From: Schaalia odontolytica | GTDB taxonomy: Bacteria; Actinomycetota; Actinomycetes; Actinomycetales; Actinomycetaceae | Direction: 5' to 3' | NCBI GenBank assembly: GCA_958415245.1 | Contig: CATYYP010000004.1 | Location: forward strand, 1-18,006 | DNA length: 18,006 bases | In this document: one piece after another, positions 7,417 through 13,402 of the stretch | Position numbering within the stretch: the stretch's first letter is position 1 | Layout: every line of letters begins with the position of its first letter | Translations under genes and position numbers: made by a program | The notes under the pieces: model-generated | Database searches by the model: none | Seen by the model: the letters and a program-made list of their open reading frames with translations, nothing else | Told to the model about the DNA's origin: nothing

Positions 7417-8400
7417 ATGAGCATTCGCCTCGGAATCCTCGGCATCGGCTCGATGGGCCGACACCACGTGCGCAACGCCCGCGCCACCGCCGGCGTGGAC
7501 CTGGTCGCCCTCGCTGACCCGGGCGGCGACCGCTTCGGTGTCGCCGGCGACCTGCCCGTCCTGGGTGGCGTCGAGGAACTCATTGAGGCCGGCATCGACG
7601 CCGCGATCATCGCCGCGCCCACCGCCCACCACGAGGCCGCAGCCCTGGCGCTCGCCGAGGCAGGGGTGCACACCCTCGTCGAAAAGCCCCTCGCCACGAG
7701 CGTGGAGGCGGGCCGTCGTATCCGCGACGCCTTCGCGGCCGCGGGCCTCGTCGGTGCCGTCGGCTACGTTGAGCGCTGCAACCCGGCGCTCATCGACATG
7801 CGCAGGCGCATCGCGGAGGGTCAGCTCGGCGCGATTGAGCAGATCGCGACGCGCCGCCAGTCTCCCTTCCCCGCCCGCATCAGCGATGTCGGCGTGGTGA
7901 AGGACCTGGCCACGCACGACGTGGACCTGGCCGCGTGGGTAGCCGGCGCCCCCTACGAGAGCATCTACGCGCGCACGTCCGCGCGCTCGGGACGAGTACA
8001 TGAGGACATGATGGTCGCCTCGGGCGTCCTTGCCGGCGGCATCCTCGTCAACCACCTCGTCAACTGGCTGACCCCCTACAAGGACCGCACGACGATCGTG
8101 ACGGGGGAGCGCGGCGCGCTCGTCGCAGACACCGCGATGGGGGACCTGACCTTCTACGAGAATGGCCACGCACCCCTGCAGTGGGACGCCATCGCCGCCT
8201 TTCGTGGGGTGAGCGAGGGCCAGGTCGTGCGCTACGCGCTCACCAAGCGCGAACCCCTCGCCCTCGAACACGAGCGCTTCCGCGACGCGATCCTCGGCGT
8301 GGGAAACGAACACGTCACCATGGACGAGGCCCTGGACAACCTGCGCGTCGTCGAGGCCATCCTCGCCTCGGCCGCCACCGGTTGCTCGGTCGACCTGTAG
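7417..8400 (+). CDS. Gfo/Idh/MocA NAD(P)-dependent sugar-nucleotide dehydrogenase (WbpB-like, 3-oxidation)
   Basis: The 327-residue protein has an N-terminal Rossmann domain with GIGSMG (GxGxxG, residues 9-14), the family EKP motif (89-91) and a catalytic segment VVKDLATHDVDL (160-171) whose Lys, Asp and His match the usual Gfo/Idh active site. Members of this group oxidise C-3 of UDP-HexNAc or its uronic acid, giving the 3-keto substrate for the aminotransferase just upstream. The gene starts one base after the aminotransferase stop and is the last of the three-gene plus-strand cassette; 9 bp further on it meets the convergent GT4 gene. No terminator hairpin fits in that gap. WbpB, WlbA and UDP-GlcNAc 3-dehydrogenases are hard to separate by eye, so the precise substrate is a contextual inference. 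Confidence 0.88.
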   Translation: MSIRLGILGIGSMGRHHVRNARATAGVDLVALADPGGDRFGVAGDLPVLGGVEELIEAGIDAAIIAAPTAHHEAAALALAEAGVHTLVEKPLATSVEAGRRIRDAFAAAGLVGAVGYVERCNPALIDMRRRIAEGQLGAIEQIATRRQSPFPARISDVGVVKDLATHDVDLAAWVAGAPYESIYARTSARSGRVHEDMMVASGVLAGGILVNHLVNWLTPYKDRTTIVTGERGALVADTAMGDLTFYENGHAPLQWDAIAAFRGVSEGQVVRYALTKREPLALEHERFRDAILGVGNEHVTMDEALDNLRVVEAILASAATGCSVDL

Positions 8401-8409
8401 AGCGCGGCG

Positions 8410-9513
8410 TTACCTGGTTACGTCGGCGTAGATCGCGCGTAGCTGATCCACAGATCCGCGCAGCGAGCGCTCGCGTGTCACCCACGCCCGGCACGCCGCC
8501 CCGCGTTCCGCACGCTCGTCCTCCGACCAGGCCAATGCCTCGTCGATGGAGAGAGCGAGAGCGTCCGGTGAGCGTTCGATCGAGAGTATCGAGGCCCCGG
8601 GCGCGATCATCTCCGGCGTGCCGCCCGTGCGATATGCGATGACGGGAACGCCGCACGCCTGCGCCTCGAGCAGCACGAGTCCCGCGGCCTCCTGCCGCCC
8701 CTGCGTCGGCTTCGTGGGCAGGACGAGGACGTGGGCGCGGCGCATCCAGGCGCGCACCCCCTCACGATCCAGTCGGCCTGCGAACGTCACGTGGGCGGGA
8801 GCATGTTCGCGCAGTGCGGGTGCCAGCGGCCCGTCGCCCATGAGGACGAGGCGATGCGGGCGGCGCCCCACGAGGGTGGCGGACGCCCGGGCCAGGTCGT
8901 CCACCCCCTTGAGACGGCTGAGCGCGCCCACGAATAGGACGACGGATTCCTCATGCGATTCTTCTGCGTTCGGGGCGGGCGCCCACCAGCGCGTGTCCAC
9001 ACCCTGATAGTGGACGCTCAGGCGCTCCGGATCTGCTCCCGCGCCTAACGCGACATCCGCCAGGTAACGGGAGACGGCCAGCAGCCGGGTCGCTCCCTCA
9101 AAGGCGGCCGTGCGGTTACGGGTATTCCACGCGGCACCCGCGCCGCGCCCGAGCCTCGGGTAGGCGTCCCCACCGTGCACTGTCACCACGAGGGGCGCGC
9201 CCGTCTCCCGCGCAGCCCCCACGGCCGGCAGGGACCAGGTTGCCTGATGCTGGTGAATGACGTCCGGATTCCAGGCGGTGATCGCGCGGCGCATCTGTCC
9301 CAGGCCTCGTGCCTGCGCGGCCACGCGAAGTGGGAGGGGACTGCCGAGCGCGCGCGGCGCGGCCTCGTCGATGGGGATCGTGATGGACGGATCGGTGATG
9401 CGCGCCGCGAGCGTGAAAGCCCGCCAATCGAGCTCCGGCATCGCGAGGGCGTGCGAGAGCGCGAAGTAGGTCGGGGGAACCAGCAGGGTTCCCTTCGTCA
9501 GGGCGACCCTCAT
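8410..9513 (-). CDS. GT4-type glycosyltransferase (GT-B fold)
   Basis: A 367-residue retaining glycosyltransferase of the GT4 type. The N-terminal acceptor domain has DVIHQHQATWSLP (84-96) and VVTVHGGDAYPR (109-120). The donor domain has LFVGALSRLKGVDDLARA (193-210) and the E-x7-E pair Glu275/Glu283 in EAAGLVLLEAQACGVPV, which contacts the nucleotide sugar. It acts in the cytoplasm on a lipid-linked glycan. I start it at ATG 9513 because MRVALTKGT begins the first beta strand. A TTG-initiated extension to 9573 adds 20 residues that look non-coding and overlap a tiny alternative ORF (9554-9510). It is divergent from the flippase and convergent with the Gfo/Idh gene. Sugar and acceptor are unknown. 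Confidence 0.88.
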   Translation of the reverse strand: MRVALTKGTLLVPPTYFALSHALAMPELDWRAFTLAARITDPSITIPIDEAAPRALGSPLPLRVAAQARGLGQMRRAITAWNPDVIHQHQATWSLPAVGAARETGAPLVVTVHGGDAYPRLGRGAGAAWNTRNRTAAFEGATRLLAVSRYLADVALGAGADPERLSVHYQGVDTRWWAPAPNAEESHEESVVLFVGALSRLKGVDDLARASATLVGRRPHRLVLMGDGPLAPALREHAPAHVTFAGRLDREGVRAWMRRAHVLVLPTKPTQGRQEAAGLVLLEAQACGVPVIAYRTGGTPEMIAPGASILSIERSPDALALSIDEALAWSEDERAERGAACRAWVTRERSLRGSVDQLRAIYADVTR

Positions 9514-9554
9514 GAGTTCCACCCGAGGGTGGGCGTGGATCGGTGAGCGGGCAT
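9510..9554 (-). CDS. Candidate 14-codon leaderless leader ORF coupled to the GT4 gene
   Basis: ATG at 9554 opens a 14-codon frame (MPAHRSTPTLGWNS) whose TGA overlaps the GT4 ATG as ATGA (9513-9510). A TANNNT hexamer, TAGGAT (9566-9561), ends exactly 6 nt before this ATG, the same spacing seen at three other candidate leaderless starts in the window. The GT4 gene itself has no good ribosome site, so reinitiation from this ORF could start it. The peptide resembles nothing I know, and a short ORF like this can arise by chance. If the GT4 gene really starts at TTG 9573, this ORF is a shadow. Confidence 0.35.
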   Translation of the reverse strand: MPAHRSTPTLGWNS

Positions 9555-9560
9555 GCCACC

Positions 9561-9566
9561 ATCCTA
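9561..9566 (-). promoter_or_regulatory. Candidate -10 (TAGGAT) for the minus-strand GT4 unit
   Basis: TAGGAT on the minus strand lies 6 nt before ATG 9554 and about 47 nt before the GT4 ATG. It is the best -10 candidate on this strand in the 90-bp divergent gap with the flippase gene. No -35 consensus is visible, so confidence is low. Confidence 0.33.
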
Positions 9567-9591
9567 GGGGCAAGCCGCGCGCCCCAGGTGA

Positions 9592-9597
9592 TTAAAT
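9592..9597 (+). promoter_or_regulatory. Candidate -10 (TTAAAT) for the flippase gene
   Basis: TTAAAT ends 6 nt before the flippase ATG at 9604, matching the leaderless spacing of other genes here. The gap GAGGTC could alternatively serve as a short, too-close ribosome site. No clear -35 is seen. Confidence 0.38.
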
Positions 9598-9603
9598 GAG
9601 GTC

Positions 9604-10887
9604 ATGACGAACGCACCTGCCCGCCCCGCCCGCTCGGGCGTCCTCGCGCAGGTGCTCACCCTCCTTGGCGGCACCCTCCTCGCCCAGGTCATCGCCTTCG
9701 TCGCCCAGATCGGCATCGCCCGCCTCTACACGGACACGGACCTGGGGTATCTGGGAATTTTTACCTCTGCGGCCACGCTCGGCGCCGCCGTCGCGGGCGC
9801 TCGCTTCGACCTCAGCATCGTCCTGCCCGCCCCGGGGGACGAGGCCTCGGCTCGGTCCCTGGCCCGCCTCGCCTCGCGCTGCGTGCTGGTCGCCTCCGCT
9901 CTGGCCACCCTGATTGCGGCCGCCGCATGGCCGTGGGTGTCCGAACGCTACGGAAGCGCGCTCGCGGGCTGGATGCTTGCCGTTGGCGTGTCAGTCCTCT
10001 TCCTGGCGCAGGGGCAGGTGTGCTCCTACTGGCTGACCCGCCACCGCCGCTTCCAGGCGATCGCGAGCTCATCCGTGGTGCGCGCCCTCGGGATCGCGGC
10101 GCTGCAGCTGGTGTGCGGTTTCCTGGCTGGTGGCGGCTTGGGCGCGGCGATTGGGGCGACGATCGCGGGCCAGGGCCTCGCTGTCGCGTACCTGTCGTGG
10201 CGCGCCCGCGACGCCCGCGAGCGTCAGGACACTGATCCGACCCTGCGCGAGGTGGCCTCGCGCTACCGCAAGATGGCCCTCGTGGGCGTGCCCAACGTCG
10301 TCGTTGACGCGCTGCGTACGAGCGCGATCCCGATGCTCATCGCGACGTATTCCGTGGCCTCGCTCGGCCAATTCAACTTGGGGTGGCTGGCCCTGCAGGC
10401 CCCGGTCGCCCTCATCGCGGGGGCGCTGTCGCAGGTGTACCTGCCGCGCCTGTCGGACACCCCTCCCGGTGAGATGACCCGCGTCGTCGTGCGCGTCGGT
10501 GGCATCGCATTGGCATGCTCGATCCCCGTGTTCGCCCTGCTCGCGTGGGTGAGCCCGGCGCTCTTCCCCCTCGTGTTCGGGGCGCGCTGGGAGGCTGCCG
10601 GATACTTTGCGCGCTCCCTGGCCCCCTGGCTGGCTCTCACGGTCGCGACCTCGCCGCTGTCGAACGTGTTCGTCGCGACCTACCACCAGCGCCGCATGCT
10701 GGCCTTCGCGTGCGTGTACTGCGCGGCGCCGCTGGCGTGGCTCGCGTGCAGCCCCTACGGAGTGGAGATCACGGTCGCGGTGCTCGGAGCCCTCATGTCC
10801 GTGCTGCTGGTGGGTATGCTCCTCATGGCGGTCGTGACGGCGCGCGCTTACGACCTCGGGGACGGGCAGCGGCCGCAGGCCTCGTGA
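9604..10887 (+). CDS. Wzx-like oligosaccharide flippase (MOP superfamily)
   Basis: A 427-residue, very hydrophobic protein with around 12 predicted membrane helices, beginning VLTLLGGTLLAQVIAFVAQIG and followed by the ARLYTDTDLGYLGIFTS loop. That early pattern, with helix pairs split by short polar loops (for example SRYRKMALVGVPNVVVDALR near the middle), is typical of polysaccharide-exporting MOP flippases. They move undecaprenyl-pyrophosphate-linked repeat units from the cytoplasmic to the outer face of the membrane. It sits alone on the plus strand between two minus-strand glycosyltransferases and probably has its own promoter just upstream. It is the only exporter in the window, and no ABC-2 transporter pair is present. 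So the glycan seems to follow a Wzx-dependent route, although no Wzy polymerase is visible here. Confidence 0.88.
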   Translation: MTNAPARPARSGVLAQVLTLLGGTLLAQVIAFVAQIGIARLYTDTDLGYLGIFTSAATLGAAVAGARFDLSIVLPAPGDEASARSLARLASRCVLVASALATLIAAAAWPWVSERYGSALAGWMLAVGVSVLFLAQGQVCSYWLTRHRRFQAIASSSVVRALGIAALQLVCGFLAGGGLGAAIGATIAGQGLAVAYLSWRARDARERQDTDPTLREVASRYRKMALVGVPNVVVDALRTSAIPMLIATYSVASLGQFNLGWLALQAPVALIAGALSQVYLPRLSDTPPGEMTRVVVRVGGIALACSIPVFALLAWVSPALFPLVFGARWEAAGYFARSLAPWLALTVATSPLSNVFVATYHQRRMLAFACVYCAAPLAWLACSPYGVEITVAVLGALMSVLLVGMLLMAVVTARAYDLGDGQRPQAS

Positions 10888-10912
10888 AACCCTTGTGAAA
10901 ACTGTGTTTCAC
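10884..10912. terminator. Weak hairpin(s) in the 21-bp convergent gap
   Basis: GTGAAAC (10884-10890) pairs with GTTTCAC (10906-10912), while an internal GTGAAA (10895-10900) can pair with the same 3' arm (TTTCAC, 10907-10912). The two hairpins are mutually exclusive and span the ends of the flippase and the second GT4 gene. Stems are only 6-7 bp and there is no U-tract, so terminator function is doubtful. Confidence 0.3.
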
Positions 10913-12024
10913 CGGCGGGCTCGCGCGGCGAGGGCTCGCTCGTAGGCCTCGCGCAGGCGCGCGGCCCCCTCCTCCCAGGTGGGAATCGCGGGAGCGATGA
11001 AAGCCGCGATGTCCTCGCGCGTGATGGACTCCAGAGCAGGAACGAGGTCGCGCTCCGGGTCCTCCAGCACCCACATGTCGGCCTGATCGCCCAGGTATCG
11101 GCGGGCCTCAGACAGGGGGGAACACAGCACGGGCACACCTGCCGCGAAGGCCTCCATCATCTTGTTGGGCGTGGACATGCGGTGTGACAGGCACCCGGAC
11201 TCGATGAGGCACAGCGCCACGTCAGCCCCGCGCGTCATGGCGAGCACCTGGTCCGGGTCCACGGGAGGCAGGCGGTGAATGTTCGGGTGGGTCGTAGCCG
11301 CACGCTCAACCTCGGGCAGCAGGGCACCCGAGCCGACGAAGACGACGTGCGCGCTCGGCACCTGCTCAAAAGCGCGCAGAATCAACGGAATGTTACGCCC
11401 CGGCGCCAGGTAGCCCGAATGCAGGTACAGGAGAGCGTCCTGCGGGATCTCCAGCTGCCCGCGCAGGTCGATGACCCCATCCGAGCCCGTCGGAGCGTTC
11501 GTCACGACCACTGGATCCACGCCGGGGTAGGTGTCGCGGTACCACTGCGCGATCGACTCGTTGACCACGGACACCACGTCCGCGCGGTGGATGTAGTGGC
11601 GCTCAATCACGCGCTGGAGGCGCTGGCGCAGGCCCGCCGACCCCACCGTCTCTGTCTCCAGCTCGTGTGCGTTGTACGCAAACACCGCGCCCGTACGCCG
11701 CGCGAGCGCGTGCGCGAGGGGCAGCAGGAACAAGTTCTGTGCGGAGACGGCCGCGATGCGTTGCCTCGCGAACCGCCGGTACACGCGCGCCCCCCACGCC
11801 CCGACGACCCTCGGACCACCCAAGGGCGCACCCAGGGACGCACCCCGAATCCTCGTGAGGTGCACGGTGGGGGCCACGGCCTCGTCCGTGGGCAGGTCGC
11901 CCTGATCGATCCCGACGACGTGCGTGCGCGAGAATAGCGGGGACAGCGAACGCGCAATCTTTACCAGGCGACCGGGCGAGGCCAGGTTCGACGGGTAGAG
12001 CAGGAGATTGAGCGCGCGATCCAC
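10909..12024 (-). CDS. GT4-type glycosyltransferase (GT-B fold), GTG start
   Basis: A 371-residue glycosyltransferase with a GT-B layout: an N-terminal domain with AYNAHELETET (117-126), a linker, then the donor domain with LYLHSGYLAPGRNIPLIL (199-216), VVFVGSG (227-233) and STPNKMMEAFAAGVPVL (284-300). The last is the usual nucleotide-sugar loop of this branch. I choose GTG at 12024 because MDRALNLLLYPSN begins the conserved fold, and because TACAAT ends 6 nt before it. The upstream codons to 12126 overlap the divergent dehydrogenase leader and look non-coding. It is transcribed alone, away from the dehydrogenase gene and towards the flippase. The sugar transferred is unknown. Confidence 0.87.
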   Translation of the reverse strand: MDRALNLLLYPSNLASPGRLVKIARSLSPLFSRTHVVGIDQGDLPTDEAVAPTVHLTRIRGASLGAPLGGPRVVGAWGARVYRRFARQRIAAVSAQNLFLLPLAHALARRTGAVFAYNAHELETETVGSAGLRQRLQRVIERHYIHRADVVSVVNESIAQWYRDTYPGVDPVVVTNAPTGSDGVIDLRGQLEIPQDALLYLHSGYLAPGRNIPLILRAFEQVPSAHVVFVGSGALLPEVERAATTHPNIHRLPPVDPDQVLAMTRGADVALCLIESGCLSHRMSTPNKMMEAFAAGVPVLCSPLSEARRYLGDQADMWVLEDPERDLVPALESITREDIAAFIAPAIPTWEEGAARLREAYERALAARARR

Positions 12025-12030
12025 GCCCCC

Positions 12031-12036
12031 ATTGTA
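12031..12036 (-). promoter_or_regulatory. -10 (TACAAT) for leaderless minus-strand GT4 mRNA
   Basis: On the minus strand TACAAT, one mismatch from TATAAT, ends 6 nt before the GTG at 12024 with no ribosome site between. This is the clearest leaderless-type arrangement in the window. No good -35 is seen at 16-18 bp. Confidence 0.55.
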
Positions 12037-12051
12037 GGTGGGGCGGGGCAC

Positions 12052-12057
12052 TACACT
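12052..12057 (+). promoter_or_regulatory. Candidate -10 (TACACT) for the dehydrogenase transcript
   Basis: TACACT lies 40 nt before the dehydrogenase ATG and would start transcription near 12064, giving a leader of about 34 nt with a good ribosome site. The opposing -10 for the divergent GT4 gene is only 15 bp away, so the two polymerase sites overlap. Confidence 0.45.
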
Positions 12058-12082
12058 GGAGGGGAACAACGAGGCCGGAGAC

Positions 12083-12093
12083 GGAAAGGGGAG
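12083..12093 (+). promoter_or_regulatory. Ribosome binding site that fixes the dehydrogenase start
   Basis: The purine run GGAAAGGGGAG ends 4 nt before ATG 12098. It supports that ATG over the in-frame GTG at 12038, which would place both the ribosome site and the -10 hexamer inside the coding sequence. Confidence 0.7.
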
Positions 12094-12097
12094 CCGC

Positions 12098-13402
12098 ATG
12101 CGCATCGCGGTCGTCGGCATGGGCAAGATCGGTTTGCCGCTGGCGGTGCACTACGCGCGCGGCGGGCACACCGTCGTCGGCGTGGATGTGAACCCCCGCG
12201 TGGTCGCCCTTATTAACGAGGGGGTTGAACCCTTCCCGGGCGAGGCGCACCTGGCCGAGTACCTGCCCCCGCTTGCCTCCTCCGGCGACCTGCGCGCCAC
12301 CACCGAGTACGCCGAGGCGATCCCCGGCGCCGACGCGGTCGTCATGGTCGTGCCCCTCGTCGTCGATGACGAGAGTCGCCCCGACTTCCGCGTCATGGAC
12401 GCCGCGACCCGCTCGATGGCCGCCCACCTCACGGCCGGCACCCTCGTCTCCTACGAAACCACCCTGCCCGTGGGCACGACGCGCGGACGCTACAAGCCCC
12501 TTATCGAGGAGGTCTCCGGCCTGATCGAGGGCCGCGACTTCGACGTCGTCTTTTCGCCCGAGCGCGTCCTCACCGGCCGCGTCTTCGCCGACCTGGCGCG
12601 CTACCCGAAGCTCGTGGGGGGCCTCAGCGAATCCGGCGAGGCGCGCGGCGTTTCCTTCTACGAGGCCGTCCTCTCCTTCGATGAGCGCGACGACCTGCCG
12701 CGCCCCAACGGCGTGTGGCCGATGGGTGGGGCCGAGGCTGCTGAAATGGCCAAGCTGGCCGAGACCACCTACCGGGACGTCAATATCGGACTGGCCAACC
12801 AGTTCGCGCGCTACGCGGACGCGGTCGGCATCGATGTCGCACGTGTGATCGAGGCCTGCAACTCACAGCCCTACTCCCACATCCACCGGCCCGGCATCGC
12901 TGTCGGCGGCCACTGCATCCCCGTCTACCCGCGCCTGTACCTGGCCGGCGACCCGGAGGCGACCGTCGTGTCCGCGGCCCGCGCCGCGAACGCTGGCATG
13001 CCCGCCTACGCGGTCTCCCGCGCCGCCGCCCTGCTCGGTTCCCTCGAAGGGCTGCGCGTCGCGGTCCTGGGCGCCGCCTATCGCGGCGGGGTCAAGGAAA
13101 CCGCGTTCTCCGGAGTCTTTGGCGTCGTCGACGCGCTGCGCGAGGCCGGGGCGCAGGTGAGCGTGCACGATCCGTTGTATTCCGATGAGGAGCTGGCAGC
13201 CTTCGGGTGGGACGCCTATCACCTTGGCGAGCCGGTGGACGTCGCCATCGTCCAGGCCGACCACGCCGCCTACCGGGACCTGACCCCCGCCGACCTGCCC
13301 GGCGTGCGCCTCCTCGTCGACGGCCGCGCCATCACCTCGCCCGAGGCCTGGGCCGGCACCCCGCGCATCACCATCGGCGGGGGAAGTGCCCCCGCATGCT
13401 AG
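12098..13402 (+). CDS. UDP-N-acetylhexosamine 6-dehydrogenase (WbpA/WecC-type)
   Basis: The 434-residue protein belongs to the UDP-glucose/UDP-ManNAc dehydrogenase superfamily, which oxidises C-6 of a nucleotide sugar twice to a uronic acid using two NAD+. It shows GMGKIG (7-12) for NAD, ETTLPVGTT (120-128), FSPER (152-156), Lys219 in EMAKLAETTYRDVNIGLANQ, and the catalytic Cys273 in VGGHCIPVYP. The GGHCIPVYP form is typical of the HexNAc-specific (WbpA/WecC/TviB) branch rather than UDP-glucose dehydrogenase. The C-terminal domain has the expected second Rossmann-like fold (LRVAVLGAAYRGGVKE). It is likely the entry step to the acidic sugar made by the cassette at 5653-8400. Its last 7 bp overlap the next glycosyltransferase. 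GlcNAc versus ManNAc specificity is not resolved. Confidence 0.9.
   Translation: MRIAVVGMGKIGLPLAVHYARGGHTVVGVDVNPRVVALINEGVEPFPGEAHLAEYLPPLASSGDLRATTEYAEAIPGADAVVMVVPLVVDDESRPDFRVMDAATRSMAAHLTAGTLVSYETTLPVGTTRGRYKPLIEEVSGLIEGRDFDVVFSPERVLTGRVFADLARYPKLVGGLSESGEARGVSFYEAVLSFDERDDLPRPNGVWPMGGAEAAEMAKLAETTYRDVNIGLANQFARYADAVGIDVARVIEACNSQPYSHIHRPGIAVGGHCIPVYPRLYLAGDPEATVVSAARAANAGMPAYAVSRAAALLGSLEGLRVAVLGAAYRGGVKETAFSGVFGVVDALREAGAQVSVHDPLYSDEELAAFGWDAYHLGEPVDVAIVQADHAAYRDLTPADLPGVRLLVDGRAITSPEAWAGTPRITIGGGSAPAC
13377..13395 (+). promoter_or_regulatory. Perfect GC hairpin immediately before the GT start codon
   Basis: GCGGGGG (13377-13383) and CCCCCGC (13389-13395) form a 7-bp perfect stem with loop AAGTG, and the next three bases are the ATG of the third glycosyltransferase. 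The only plausible ribosome-binding purines (GGGGGAAG) are inside the 5' arm and loop. Ribosomes finishing the dehydrogenase, which stops at 13402, must pass through and melt it. This would couple the two genes. The structure is visible; the function is inferred. Confidence 0.6.

Noticed and set aside
6219..8313. Two long minus-strand frames (344 and 401 codons) opposite the aminotransferase and Gfo/Idh genes
   Set aside because: Both are antisense shadows of well-recognised enzymes, with His/Asp/Gly-rich low-complexity composition and no supporting start signals.
9604..10887. Flippase as a MATE drug exporter
   Set aside because: The early helix pattern and glycosyltransferase neighbours fit polysaccharide MOP flippases better.
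12025..12126. Upstream extension of the second GT4 gene to 12126
   Set aside because: The extra residues overlap the divergent dehydrogenase start and promoter; GTG 12024 has a TACAAT 6 nt upstream and begins the conserved fold.
13207..13395. In-frame upstream extension of the third glycosyltransferase
   Set aside because: The added 63 residues are Arg/Pro/His-rich and lie within the dehydrogenase coding sequence in another frame; the family fold starts at MLVTLATRT.
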